A stretch of DNA of 64,000 nucleotides from positions 37,394,148 through 37,458,147 of the forward strand of contig JAOANR010000008.1 of assembly GCA_030278955.1 (NCBI GenBank), read 5' to 3'. Made by a program: the position numbers and the translations under genes. The notes beneath the pieces are model-generated. The model searched no databases. It saw only the letters and a list, made by a program, of their open reading frames with translations, and was not told where the DNA came from. Every line of letters begins with the position of its first letter. The stretch's first letter is position 1. The stretch comes from Hygrophila difformis (taxonomy: Eukaryota; Streptophyta; Magnoliopsida; Lamiales; Acanthaceae). Shown piece after piece: positions 35,069-45,863 of the stretch.

Positions 35069-35644
35069 TTATGTCCCCATAACTGTTGTTGCACTGTCTT
35101 GGAATAGGGTTGGGTAACGCTCCTTCATGTCTGCTTCCAGCTCCCACGTTGCCGTCTCGGCTTCGTGGTTAGACCAAAGAACCTTAACCATCCTCACGGT
35201 CTTATTCCTTGTTACCCTCTCCTTCTTGTCGAGTATTCGCACCGGAATTTCTTCGTAGCTTAAGTCATCGTCCAGCTCAATTTCCTCCGGTTGGAGTACG
35301 TGGGTCGGATCATGGACGTATTTCTTCAGTTGCGAGACGTGGAACACGTCGTGGACACGAGCGAATTGTGGCGGTAATGCTAGTCGGTATGCAAGATCTC
35401 CCACTCTTTCTAGGATCTCGTAGGGTCCTATGTACCGTGGGCTTAATTTTCCCCGCTTGCCAAAGCGCATCACACCCTTCATCGGTGATACCTTTAACAT
35501 GTCCTTATCGCCTATTTGGAATTCCAAATCTTGCCGTCTCACGTCGGCATAGCTCTTTTGCCGGTCTTGCGCGGCTCTCATCTTTCCTTGGATTATTTTG
35601 ACTTGTTGAGCCATGTCCTCAACAAGTTGCGGTCCAACTACCAT
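35069..35644 (-). pseudogene. Integrase C-terminus and chromodomain remnant (element 1)
   Basis: A 191-residue open frame homologous to the end of the element 2 polyprotein (45261-45863). It contains GKLSPRYIGPYEILERVG, LPPQFARVHDVFHVSQLKK (typical of the integrase C-terminal region), then the chromodomain motif VTRNKTVRMVKVLWSNHEAE and ATWELEADMKERYPTLF. Chromodomains steer integration to particular chromatin. Catalytic integrase is missing, and homology to element 2 stops at about 35692, where the foreign segment starts. Whether the fragment is expressed is unknown. Confidence 0.85.
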
Positions 35645-35750
35645 AGTCCTCTCGCCCTATTCCCAGCTCAATGGGCTTCGGCATTTGCGTCCACTCGTAT
35701 TTTGTAGAGCAGAGGAGGGGTAAATACGTAGGAAAGGAGGAACAAATATT

Positions 35751-35787
35751 ATTTTTTTTTATTTTATTTTATTTTATTTTATTTTTT
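35751..35787. repeat. (TTTTA)n pentanucleotide repeat
   Basis: A run of ATTTT units just inside the foreign segment of element 1, close to its junction with the integrase remnant. Confidence 0.85.
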
Positions 35788-35789
35788 GT

Positions 35790-36592
35790 GACCCGCGCGG
35801 GGTCCGGGCGGGTTTTGGGGGTTTACCGCGCGGCCACCGCGCGGCGTCCCCAGGGTGGAGAAATAGGGCTCGCGCCCCGCGCGAGCTAGTTCTTCCTCTC
35901 CCATTCCGAAATTCCTCTCATCCTCCTCTCAAATCCGTCCTATCGTGCTCAGATTCTCCTAGTCCCGACTTTGATTTCTCTTTGTGAGGTATGTATCTTC
36001 TAATTTCGCTTGCCAATTTCAAGTTTTATGCCTTGATTCGTTAGAATTTGGTTGAATTGTGAAATTAGGGTTTATGTGTACAATTTGGGGATTTGTTGTT
36101 TTTAAGCTTGTTTTGCGCGAATTAGCAAGCATATGTGCTTATTGATGTTGTTTTTATTGATTTTGTTGAGTTTATGCCCCAATGTGTATTTGTTCTTGGC
36201 CATTTCTCGGCGATGTGCGTATTTAGGAGTAATATGGAATTCTTCATTTTAGGTGATATTGTGACATGAAAGATGGACTCATTGTTTTGGTGTCATATTA
36301 TGATGATGAGTTGTTGCTTGGGCAAATGTTAATTTATGGGCAAATTTCGTGTATATTATAAGTATAATTGAAGCTTGTTGTTTTTCGCATTTAACGTGTT
36401 CGATGAAATGCCGCAATGGGCTTCCGAATTTATTTAGGTACAATCAGTGGTTTGGTTATCTTCTGGCATGTATTAGTAACTATGAAGTTCGAAGCTTTCT
36501 TAGATTTCTCCCGTTGGAACTATGTATATATATATTTGATGTTATTCCGTGTGTGGGTCATTAGTCTAACAATTGGTATTGGGTGTTCGCAG
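35790..36592 (+). promoter_or_regulatory. Leader exon and 5' UTR intron of the antisense gene
   Basis: A GC-rich stretch (35790-35890, ccgcgcggccaccgcgcggc) is followed by a pyrimidine-rich leader (ttcctctcccattccg, ctcatcctcctctc). A consensus donor tgtgag|gtatgt lies at 35988/35989 and an acceptor gttcgcag|gatg at 36592/36593, one base before an ATG. This is the layout of a plant gene leader and opposes the retrotransposon's own direction. Splicing is inferred from consensus only. Confidence 0.55.
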
Positions 36593-36593
36593 G

Positions 36594-37928
36594 ATGTTGC
36601 TCTTCCTGTGGTTCATCTTGGCGTTCCTTATGGTCCTTCCGGGGGCCAAGAGACGGGCTACTCGACGTGACGCAGCCGGCCCTAGCACTGCCGCTCCGGA
36701 GATGCCGGACATTGATGACAGTGACGACAGTGAGTCCGAGGAGGACGAGGAGCGGGTGCCGAGGCTCAGAGATCTCCCTGACGAGGTGCGTCCTCGCCGG
36801 CATGATAGGTTCCGTTTCTCGTCGATGGCCGCCCAGGACTTCTACTTCGACGAGCTTCGTCAGAAGAGGGCTTACGTTCCCGAGCGAGGCTTGTTCCCCG
36901 ATCATATGGGTGACGATCGGATCAGTGCACTTCTGGGGCATCTCCAGTGGACCGGTCTTGCACGTCATCCCGACGGCGTTGCCTCCGGCTATCTAGCTAT
37001 GGAGGTTATCGCCAACATCAGCGGTCTTGGGGTAGACGACGACCTCTCTCGAGTCTGGGTTCGTGGTCGCTACCTAGACTTCAGTGCTCGGGCGATCAAC
37101 ATCTATTTCGGCCTTCCGGATGATGGCGCGTTCCGACCACAGCCGGAGGGACGGGTTTATGCTCCTGCCTGGGGTGTCTTGTGTACCGAGGTACCCCCGC
37201 GGACTGGATACCCTCACGAGCTACGACTGACGTCCTTGGATGCTCCTTGGCGTGTACTTGCTCAGCTTTGGTTAGGACGCATTCGGCCGATCACCCGGAG
37301 TCATATCGTCATAGATCATGTCTTTGAGACTGTCTGCTTTATCGCACGAGGCGGTCGGGTAAATGTGGGCGCGTGCATTGCGGATAACTTGAGGGGTTTA
37401 CGACGGGGGCGAGGGATTAGGGTGATCACTCATGCACACCTCATTTGTGGGCTATGCGCTGCCCAGGGGATCCGCACGTCTCCCGAGACGGACCCCTATC
37501 CTTTAGCTCCAGGTGAGCACTATCGTATTCCGTCTTATGCCGCTCGGCGCAACACTTTGCGTCGTGGAGCGCCTCGGGCTATACTGCACCCGCAGCCTGA
37601 GGATGGTGGTTTGATCTTAGTTGTTCCTCCAGAGCGGCGCCCTCCTCCTCCTGTGGTTCCACAGCAGGGTGGGGTTCCACCGCAGGGTCAGGACATGACG
37701 CGGATGCTCCAGATGATGCAGGAGATGCGTGTCAGCATAGATGCCGGGTTTGCAGCTGGGCAGGCTCGTTACGATGCCTTGGATGCAAGAATGGACCTTT
37801 ATCAGGATCGTATGGACACGCTCACTATGAGACAGGCGGAGCAGCAGGCCACCATGGCTGACATGTATGGCTACATGCGTCAGATGGACGACTACATGCG
37901 TCGCCAGTTTCCGCCTCCTGATCAGTGA
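36594..37928 (+). CDS. Antisense cargo ORF: putative plant transposon protein (Transposase_32-like)
   Basis: An open frame of 444 residues on the strand opposite to the retrotransposon. The start was chosen as the first ATG after the predicted leader intron; a hydrophobic stretch (MLLFLWFILAFLMVLPGAKR) results, and the internal Met before VLPGAKRR is an alternative. An acidic segment (DDSDDSESEEDEE) follows. Residues about 75-300 resemble the 'putative plant transposon protein' domain found in plant retroelement-linked ORFs (FYFDELRQKRAYVPERGL, VWVRGRYLDFSARAINIYFG, DAPWRVLAQLWLGRIRPITR, HAHLICGLCAAQGI). The C-terminus is Met/Gln-rich and probably coiled coil. The biochemical role of this family is unknown. 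It occupies the place where element 2 has gag-pol. The frame is intact and GC-richer than its surroundings. Confidence 0.72.
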   Translation: MLLFLWFILAFLMVLPGAKRRATRRDAAGPSTAAPEMPDIDDSDDSESEEDEERVPRLRDLPDEVRPRRHDRFRFSSMAAQDFYFDELRQKRAYVPERGLFPDHMGDDRISALLGHLQWTGLARHPDGVASGYLAMEVIANISGLGVDDDLSRVWVRGRYLDFSARAINIYFGLPDDGAFRPQPEGRVYAPAWGVLCTEVPPRTGYPHELRLTSLDAPWRVLAQLWLGRIRPITRSHIVIDHVFETVCFIARGGRVNVGACIADNLRGLRRGRGIRVITHAHLICGLCAAQGIRTSPETDPYPLAPGEHYRIPSYAARRNTLRRGAPRAILHPQPEDGGLILVVPPERRPPPPVVPQQGGVPPQGQDMTRMLQMMQEMRVSIDAGFAAGQARYDALDARMDLYQDRMDTLTMRQAEQQATMADMYGYMRQMDDYMRRQFPPPDQ

Positions 37929-38428
37929 CCCTTCGTTTTTACGGTACTCTTGGGGTGCGTAGTAGAAGTAGTTTCCCTATGAGACGGTAAGACGATGGTT
38001 TCCATCTCTGTGTTTTGTGGTTTGTGCTTTTATGGTGTAACTCCATGATTATCTATTTCGGTTGTAAATTCTGGAATTTCGGTTAAGTGATGACTTGGGG
38101 TTTCAGGGTTTAGGGTTCAGGGTACTCTCGTTTGATGGACATTCATATGTGTTGTTTGCTTATTAATACCTTGTTCCTTTATTCTGTTGAGTCCCTCACC
38201 ATACGTTTGGACTAGGAAGGCGGTTTTTTTTTTTTTTTTTTTTTTTAATATGTGCATGTATATATGTATGTGGGCACTATGGATGATGGAAAAGAGAATA
38301 TAACATAAATGCTTGTATTTTTATTGCTCAATAGAAAATGTTAGTTGATACAAGCTGCAGGGATCACAAGGATAGGAATAGCTCGGAAGATAGGAACGGT
38401 AATAGTAGAAGGAATGCGGTAAATGTCC
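37929..38428. other. 3' flank of the antisense gene and element leader
   Basis: Up to about 38095 this is the likely 3' UTR of the plus-strand cargo gene. From about 38095 homology to the leader of element 2 resumes (agggtttagggttcaggg; tttgcttattaatacc). A T-run of about 21 bases lies at 38226-38246. Confidence 0.55.
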
Positions 38429-38956
38429 CTAAGCTGAGGGAGTGTAGGTGGTTGGGTCCTCCATGGGATCATCCTCATCACTCGACTCCTCAACGGTACC
38501 CCATCCAAGGGGTCCATGGAATACTGGGCTCGCTGGCCAATTGGGCCCAGCGGCCGGGGCAGGATCAACGAAGACAACTGAAGGTTGGGCGGCTGTAGGG
38601 ACAGCGTCAGGATCAACTACGGGGCTAGCTGCGGGAGGAGTCCCCGGGTCGAGAGGGGCAGGTGGAAGTAGATCGTCCTTCAGATGGTGCAGTTGATGTC
38701 CCACGACCCCTACTTCGGTCTCTACGTCGTCAATCTGGGTCCGAAGTTCAGTCTCGCGGGCCTGGAGTTCGTTGATTTGGATTTGGAGTTGGGTTATATC
38801 TTGATGTCCTGCTTGGCCCAGATTAGTTAGGTGGCCCAGGTTAGCTCCCATTTGGTCTACCCTTAGTCTGAAGTTGTTCACGTTTTGAGGAGATTCGAGG
38901 TACGCCTCAATCAACCTCATTAGTAGGTTGATCATGTTCGCGTTTGGGGCGGCCAT
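38429..38956 (-). CDS. Coiled-coil leader ORF of element 1
   Basis: A 175-residue frame between the PBS and the former gag position. It starts MAAPNANMINLLMRLIEAYL and ends SSDEDDPMEDPTTYTPSA. The middle is heptad-like and rich in Leu and Gln (ITQLQIQINELQARETELR), then there is a Pro/Ala-rich insert. Element 2 has a homologue at the same place (58804-59190) with almost identical termini. No Pfam-level family is recognised. An RNA- or Gag-interacting structural role is a guess; conservation in an element that lost gag-pol is the main reason to take it seriously. Confidence 0.68.
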   Translation of the reverse strand: MAAPNANMINLLMRLIEAYLESPQNVNNFRLRVDQMGANLGHLTNLGQAGHQDITQLQIQINELQARETELRTQIDDVETEVGVVGHQLHHLKDDLLPPAPLDPGTPPAASPVVDPDAVPTAAQPSVVFVDPAPAAGPNWPASPVFHGPLGWGTVEESSDEDDPMEDPTTYTPSA

Positions 38957-39413
38957 CTAATGTCACAAGGAGGTTAGAGTTAGAGTATGTTTCGAATATA
39001 AGTCATGATATGCAGGAATTTAAATCTATATGAATATGCACATGCAATCCCCCCAAAAATTAATTTTAATGCATTCCTAAATTTAATCATGGGTTAAAAA
39101 AAAGTTGGGCCTCTATATTGGCCAAAATAATATCTTGGACTTAAGGAATAAAAGCATAGGTATTTGGGCCGAAATGGTTGGGCTTAAAATAAATAATTAT
39201 AAATATTGGGTCAAAATAATTTAACCCCCTTTTTGGCTCAAAATATTATACTAATTGGGTAAGAAAAATTTTTGGGCTCAAATTTTGGGCTTAAATAATA
39301 ATACTAGTAGTCTTAAAAATAATAATGATAATAATAAATTTAAAAATAATACTTAGTTTAAAAAAATATTTTAAAATAAAAATAAAAATAATCGTAGCTT
39401 CCAAAATATTCCG

Positions 39414-39426
39414 GACTCTGATACCA
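39414..39426 (-). promoter_or_regulatory. Primer-binding site of element 1
   Basis: In element sense TGGTATCAGAGTC follows the 5' LTR after a 3-nt spacer. It matches the initiator methionine tRNA 3' end used by most plant Gypsy elements and fixes the orientation as minus. Confidence 0.85.
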
Positions 39427-39429
39427 ACT

Positions 39430-41927
39430 TGTAACACCCCGGATTTGATAACCCAGGCCGGGATGTCACCGCCACATCTCTCTAGCAAGACACGGATTCT
39501 CCGAGCTTGCCAAAGAGATGCAAGGCTATAGGTATTGCAAAAAGATTTAAAAACAAGTCCGGAATCTATGTAAAAATAATAAGTACCATCCACACATATA
39601 GTAGTAATAATGTATCGCAGCGGAAAAATGTAAAATGGGCCGACATGGCCAAAACTCGGGATTTACATGCCCGTTATGCAAGTATCGTAAAAAGCAAATA
39701 AACAATATTTAATAAATCCATCCCCCAATGCACATGCTATGCATTATCTCCGTACTCTGAAAGAAAAGAGAAAACAACAATTTTATCAGTATATAAAATA
39801 CTGAGTAAGTCGATCCTAACATAGCAATAAAGGGATTTAATTAGATAATTTAAAATTTCACTCCTAACATGCATTCACAAAATTTAAAGGAAATAATAAT
39901 TTTAATTGTGTACTTAAACATATATCTAACCCACAATAACAACTTAGTCATGATATGAAATTTAAAGACATAATTTAAATGCATAATTTAAAGACATGCA
40001 AAAATAAATAAATACTTAAAACATTAATTCTTTTATTTCCCCGTTACGTAACCATTTCTCAGTGTTTTGTATAGCCGGTGATCCGGCGGCCGCAGCCGTG
40101 TCGTAAGTATCTTGTATAGCCGGTGATCCGGCGGCCGCAGCCGTATCTGCCATACCCAGTAACACTCCGGAGCCTCGAAAGATCCATACGGACAACCCGA
40201 GAGAGTAGGCCATGTATCTCCCGCCGATTGGCGTAATATTTCATCAAATTCTCTCGTCCATTATAGGTCCGAAGAGAAAGGCTAGAGGGGCACCCTGCAG
40301 AGCACTCACCCTCCACCAAGTATCTCATGTATCGTTTAGATTTAATGTATCGGGGTTTTTCAAAAGTGTAGATGTATCGTATTTCAAATCTTTGATCGTT
40401 CGTTTCGAAATTTCAAAATCCTTCGATTTAAAAGTATTTTGGTGTCACAGTTTGCGTCTTTTCAATTTAAAAATCCGTTTTAAATCCGAAAAATCTGAAA
40501 TCTTCACACTTTATGCAAAACACCCTAACGAACAACTTTCGTGTTTTAACTTTTTCGAAATAAGTTGAGGAAACATGTCAAAAATCGATTTTACTATGCA
40601 ATCAGAAATCTGTCCGAACTCAGGTATGACACAGTTCAAAATTTCGACGTTTTAACATATCAAATGGACTTCAAAAATTCTGAAATTTTAACCACATATA
40701 CTAGACATGATTATCTACAACTTTCATTTAGATTGTAAAGATCAAATCGGACTAGAAAATATAGAAACATGCTCATCAAGTTTGAATATGAAAACTGTCA
40801 GGTTTTTCAAAAAGTCCTAGTAAACAGTTTATGTTCGGCACGATTTGAAATAGCAAACGTTAACGAAAATGTCTGAAATTTTTACACAGCCTAGATTTAT
40901 GTGTTAGGATTAAAAGTCTAGTTTTGAGTTTCTCGGATTGAATCCTCGAAATATGAGTTTTAGGCCGATTACAGAAACTGCGCAAGATGGGGTTTTTAAG
41001 TTCGATTTTTACGTTTCGTTACATTACGCTTATACAGGACGCCCCGAAATCACCCGTATTGATATGGAAGGCTCAACTTACAGTGATAGAGAGTTTTGGG
41101 TCGTCCTAAGGTCGCTGGCTCGTCCAAAATCCTACGAACGGATCTCCTCAACGTCAAGCTTCCGACTTTGGCCACGATTTCGAATCGGACGAAGAAATCC
41201 AATGTTAGATCGAGTTTTCGGGTTCAAAAATTTAAATGGAAATCTATGAACGACTTACCACAGATTAGAACACTAGGAATCTTGTATTCTACGCCTCCTC
41301 CGTCGGTTTTCGTCGCCGGGAAGTGATCGGAAAGTCGTCGGGAAGTCGCCGGAAAGTGTTTTGGCTTTGGAGAGAGTTTGAGAGAGTTTGAGAGTGAATT
41401 TTCTGGTTGGTGACTGATGAAAGGGTGGTGGAGGCAGCCCTAGGTCGCCCTAAAGACTTTCCCTTCGACCAAAATTTGCTTTCCAAAGTCGGGAGGTCGA
41501 ATTATGGTAAGAAATCGCCGAAAACGCGCAAGTTGCCAAAACCTGTAGGGCCACGCGGGGTTGGCGCGCCTTTTAGCCAAACCCCGCCCGGCCAGCGCGC
41601 GGGACTCGCCTGGACTGCGGTCCGGGCGGGTCCGTGCGATCCGATCCGTCGGGTCTTTTTCTCCTCTCTTTCGGACTTCTACCCTTCCACGTTTTCGCGC
41701 TCGATTTTCCGGGTCATTTTCGGATTATGCTTCTCATCATAAATTTATTCCGTCTCAATTCGATTTCATGCTTGAAATCCTAAGACCGTCGGTTTTGGTC
41801 CGTCGGGTTCTAATTCGTCGTCCTTTGACTTCCGTGCATTTCCGCGTCTACGGGTTCTCGGAAACAAAACCTTCTCTCCTATTGGATTAATTCCTATTTT
41901 TACATTCTAAAATTTACGGGTATTACA
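39430..41927 (-). repeat. Element 1 LTR (5' LTR in element sense)
   Basis: Partner of 32286-34784 with one 1-bp indel and about 20 substitutions by eye. The stem-loop motif copies are at 40074-40098 and 40119-40143. As the 5' LTR it should carry the element promoter. Confidence 0.93.
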
Positions 41928-42472
41928 ATGTTTTTATACAATTTTTATTTGTACTAATTTTAAAATATTAAGAATTAAAGAAATGCAAGGGACTTTGTGT
42001 AGAAAAGTAAAAGTGCATTGGAATCTATGCAGAATAATAAAAGTGAGAAATTTTTGGTATTTGAGAAAAACTAAGATTCTAAATACACTTATATTAATCT
42101 AATTTATCTAAAAATAGAAAGTGACCAAACTTCGGGGACACCCCAAAAAGAATAGTGGCCAAATTTCGTGGGACGGGGGAGTATATATATAGTATTTGGA
42201 TTATACTTCCTTCGTTCTCATTTAACTGCACCATTTCATAGTAATAACTATTCATTGAGTAAATTTGATCAATTTTTTTTTAACATAGTTCTATAGTACT
42301 TCATCCGTTTTTAAAAGGTTGCAACATTGCTTCATTTCACGTTATCCAATATACGTTTTTAATGTTTAATATGTCAAAATGTGTAAAAATAAAAATTATA
42401 AAACTTTGATATTCTAAAACTATGCGATAAGACGAATCTAACAAGATCTCACTTGATTATATTTTATCTTAT

Positions 42473-44999
42473 TGTAACACCCCGGATTTGATAACCCAGG
42501 CCGGGATGTCACCGCCACACCTCCCTAGCAAGACACGGATTCTCCGAGCTTGCTAAAGAGATGCAAGGCTATGGGTATTGCAAAGAGATTTAAAAACAAG
42601 TCCAGAATTTATTTAAAAAAAATAATAATAAGTATCATCCACACATATAGTAGTAATAATAATATATCGCAGCGGAAAATGTAAAATGGGCCGACATGGC
42701 CAAACCTCGGGATTTACATGCCCGATATGCAAGTATCATAACAAGCGATAAAACAATGTTTAATAATTCCATCCCCCGATGCACATGCTATGCATTATCT
42801 CCGTACTCTGAAAGAAAGGGAAAAACAACAATTTTATCAGTATATAAAATACTGAGTAAGTCGATCCAAACATAGCAATAAAGGGGTTTAATTAAATAAT
42901 TAAGTTTTACTCCAAGGCATGCATAAAAAAATATTCCATTTACCAATTTAAAAATAAATAATTTAGTCGTACACTTGAACATGCATTCAATTTATAAATA
43001 ATAACTTAACACATTATAAAATTTATGATATAAATTTAAATGCATAATTTAAAGACAAGAATAAATAAATAAATACATAAAAGTATTAAATCTTTTAATT
43101 TTTCCCGTTACATCTCTGTATCTCAATATTTAGTGTAGCCGGTCATCTGGCGGCCGCAGCCGTTTCGTATTTCACGTATTTCAAGTATTTCCAAGTATTT
43201 CACGATTGCATCGCAATCTCATCAAGTTTAGCCGGTCATCCGGCGGCCGCAGCCGTATCTGCCATACCCAAAACACTCCGGAGCCTCGGGGAAATCCATA
43301 TGGATAATCCCGAGAGTGTAGGCCATGTATCTCCCGCCGTTTGGCGTAATATCTCATATAATTTCTCTCGTCCATTATAGGCCCGAAGAGAAAGGCTAAA
43401 GGGGCACCCTGCAGAGCACTCACCCTCCACCAAGTATCTCATATGTTTCAATTTAGTGTAACGGGATTTTTCAAAAGTATAGATATATCGTATTTCAAGG
43501 TCTCGGCCGTTTGTTTCGAAATTTCAAAATCTCTTCGATTTAAAATCATTTGGCGTCACAGTTTACGCCTTTTTAATTTAAAAATTCATCTTAAGTCCAA
43601 AAATTCTGAAATGTTCACGGTATATCAAAAACACCGTAACAAACAACTTTCGTGTTTTAATAATTTCGTAATAAGTTGAGGAAACATGTCAAAAATAGAG
43701 TTTATTGCACAATATGTACACTGTCCGGATTCAGGTTTACCACAGTTCGGGAAATCGACGTTTTGACATACCAAATGGACTCAAAAAATTCTGAAATTTT
43801 ATATGCACATACTAAACATAATTATCTACAACTTTCATTTAGATTACAAAGATCAATTCGGACTAGAAAATATAGAAACGGGCTCATCAAGTTCGGACAA
43901 CAACACTGTCAGATTTTTGAAAACGTTTTACAAGGCAGTTTATGTTCGGATCGTTTTGGGTAGCAAACGTTGATTAAAATGGCTGAAAGTTTTACACAAC
44001 ATAGATTAATGTGTTAGGAACAAAAGTCTAGTTTTGAGTTTCTCGGATTGGATTCTCGAAATATGAGTTTTAATCGGATTTTAGAAATTGCGCAAGATAG
44101 GGTTTTTAGGTTCGGTTTTTATGTTTCGTTACAACGTGACTAAATCGGACGCCCCTAAGCCACCCGTATTGATATGAAAGGCATCAACTTACAGTAATGG
44201 TGTTCTTGAGTCGTCCTAGGGTCGCTCGGCTCGTCCAACGCTACTACGAACGGATCATTGCCCACGTTCTCTTCCTCCTTTGGTCACGAACGTGTTTACA
44301 AGTTCAATATTCGAAAGTTAGATTAAGGGTTGGAGATAAAAACGAGAAAAGGAATCTGAGTACTCCTTACCAATGATCTAAGGGATGTAAACCTTGATCT
44401 ACACGTCCCTACGGTCGTCGTTGGTCGCCGGAAGTTCATCGGAAGTTCGTCGGAGGGGTGTTTTGGCTTGGGAGAGTTTGGGAGTGAATGGGAGGCTGTG
44501 GGAGGCCGACAATGGGGTGGAGATTAACCCTAGGTCGTCCTAATACTCCTTCCCCCATCCAAAATCTACTTTCCATCGTCGGGTGTTGTAATTTTGGCAA
44601 GAAATCGTCGAAAACGCGTGAATGGCCGGATTCTGTGGTGCCACGCGGTGGGGGCGCGCTGGTAGGCCAAACACCGTGCGGCCAGCGCGCGGCCTCCGCC
44701 TCGACCTCGGTCCGGGCGGGTCCGTGCGATCCGATCCGTCGGGTCTTTTCCTCCTCTCTTTCGGGCTTCTATCCTTCCGTGTTTTCGGCTCGACTTTCCG
44801 GGATCTTTTCGGATTGTGATTCCTACCCTAATTTTTATTCCGACTTAAATTGATTTCGTGTTTGAAATCTTAGGTCCGTCGGTCTTGGGTTTTCTTTCGA
44901 CTTCCGTGCATTTTCGATTTTACGGGTTCTCGGAAACAAGACCTCTTTTCTCATTGGATTAAATTCTTATTTCATATCCTAAAATTAACGGGTATTACA
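42473..44999 (-). repeat. Element 2 LTR (3' LTR in element sense)
   Basis: TGTAACACCCCGG to GGGTATTACA on the plus strand. It is clearly related to the LTRs of element 1 along most of its length. The stem-loop motif copies are at 43138-43162 and 43231-43255. Confidence 0.92.
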
Positions 45000-45016
45000 A
45001 TCTGCCCCCCTTAAGA
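45000..45016 (-). promoter_or_regulatory. Polypurine tract of element 2
   Basis: In element sense CTTAAGGGGGGCAGAT immediately precedes the LTR. A second tract (AAGAGGGGGAGGA, 45240-45252) with an adjoining TGTAATGG lies about 240 bp inside, at the position that became the true LTR end in element 3. Confidence 0.8.
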
Positions 45017-45260
45017 ATCAACTTCGTCCTCGAAGTTGTGCGTTATCATCTCGCGAGTTCGGGAATTGTTTGATTCAGCGATTGTATTATTGTGTGTTGT
45101 TGTTTGTTATTATTTGACTGTACCCAGAATTGAAATTTCCAAGTTGCCTACGTACCCCGTGAAGGGATCAAGTCATTACGTAGTTCAAAACAATTTGAAT
45201 TTGTTTATTTGGGGTACAAAATATTCGGGCCATTACATCCTCCCCCTCTTAAGATTACAG

Positions 45261-45863
45261 TTATGTCCCCATAACTGTGGTTGCATTGTCTTGGAATAGG
45301 GTCGGGTAACGTTCTTTCATGTCTGCTTCCAGTTCCCATGTTGCCGTCTTGGTTTCGTGGTTAGACCAAAGAACCTTGACCATCTTCACGGTCTTATTTC
45401 TTGTGACTCTCTCCTTCACGTCGAGTATTCGTACCGGGAATTCCTCGTAGCTCAGGTCATCATCCAGTTCAATCTCTTCCGGTTGAAGTACATGGGTCGG
45501 ATCGTGCATGTACTTTTTCAATTGTGAGACATGGAACACATCGTGGACACGAGCGAATTGTGGCGGCAATGCTAGCCGATATGCTAGGTTTCCCACTCTT
45601 TCTAGGATCTCGTACGGTCCTATGTATCGTGGACTCAACTTTCCTCGCTTGCCAAAGCGCATCACCCCCTTCATCGGTGATACCTTCAGCATGACCTTAT
45701 TGCCGATTTGAAATTCCAAGTCTTGTCGTCTCACATCGGTATAGCTCTTTTGCCGGTCCTGAGCGGCTCTCATCTTTCGTTGGATTATTTTGATTTGTTG
45801 AGCCATGTCCTCAACAAGTTGCGGTCCGACATCCATAGTCCTATTGTTCTCTTCCCAGCTCAA
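45261..45863 (-). pseudogene. Element 2 integrase C-terminus and chromodomain
   Basis: A 200-residue open segment homologous to 35069-35644. It contains KVMLKVSPMKGVMRFGKRGK and FARVHDVFHVSQLKK, then the chromodomain (VTRNKTVKMVKVLWSNHE, ATWELEADMKERYPTLF), and ends VMGT just before the inner purine tract. It is the end of the polyprotein and is separated from the integrase core by a frameshift near 45895. Chromodomains bind modified histones and bias integration toward heterochromatin. Confidence 0.88.

Larger units (their letters stand above)
32286..41927 (-). mobile_element. LTR element 1: gag-pol-deleted chromovirus with antisense cargo gene
   Basis: The two LTRs (2499 and 2498 bp) enclose 4645 bp. 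PBS and PPT positions show minus-strand orientation. In element order the interior holds the PBS, a coiled-coil leader ORF, a foreign plus-strand transcription unit, the end of integrase with the chromodomain, and the PPT. Gag, protease, RT, RNase H and the integrase core are absent, so it would need proteins from a relative such as element 2. Flanks are gtgtt and atgtt, a 5-bp TSD with one mismatch. By eye the LTRs differ at roughly 20 sites, nearly all transitions. Confidence 0.88.
32074..42181. mobile_element. Stowaway-type MITE split by LTR element 1
   Basis: The left part 32074-32285 starts CTCCCTCCGTCCTGCAAAG and the right part 41928-42181 ends with the inverse (cgtgggacgggggag). TA flanks both outer ends (32072-32073, 42182-42183). 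Without the 9.6-kb insertion it is about 465 bp and non-coding. It dates the LTR insertion as later than the MITE. Confidence 0.8.
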
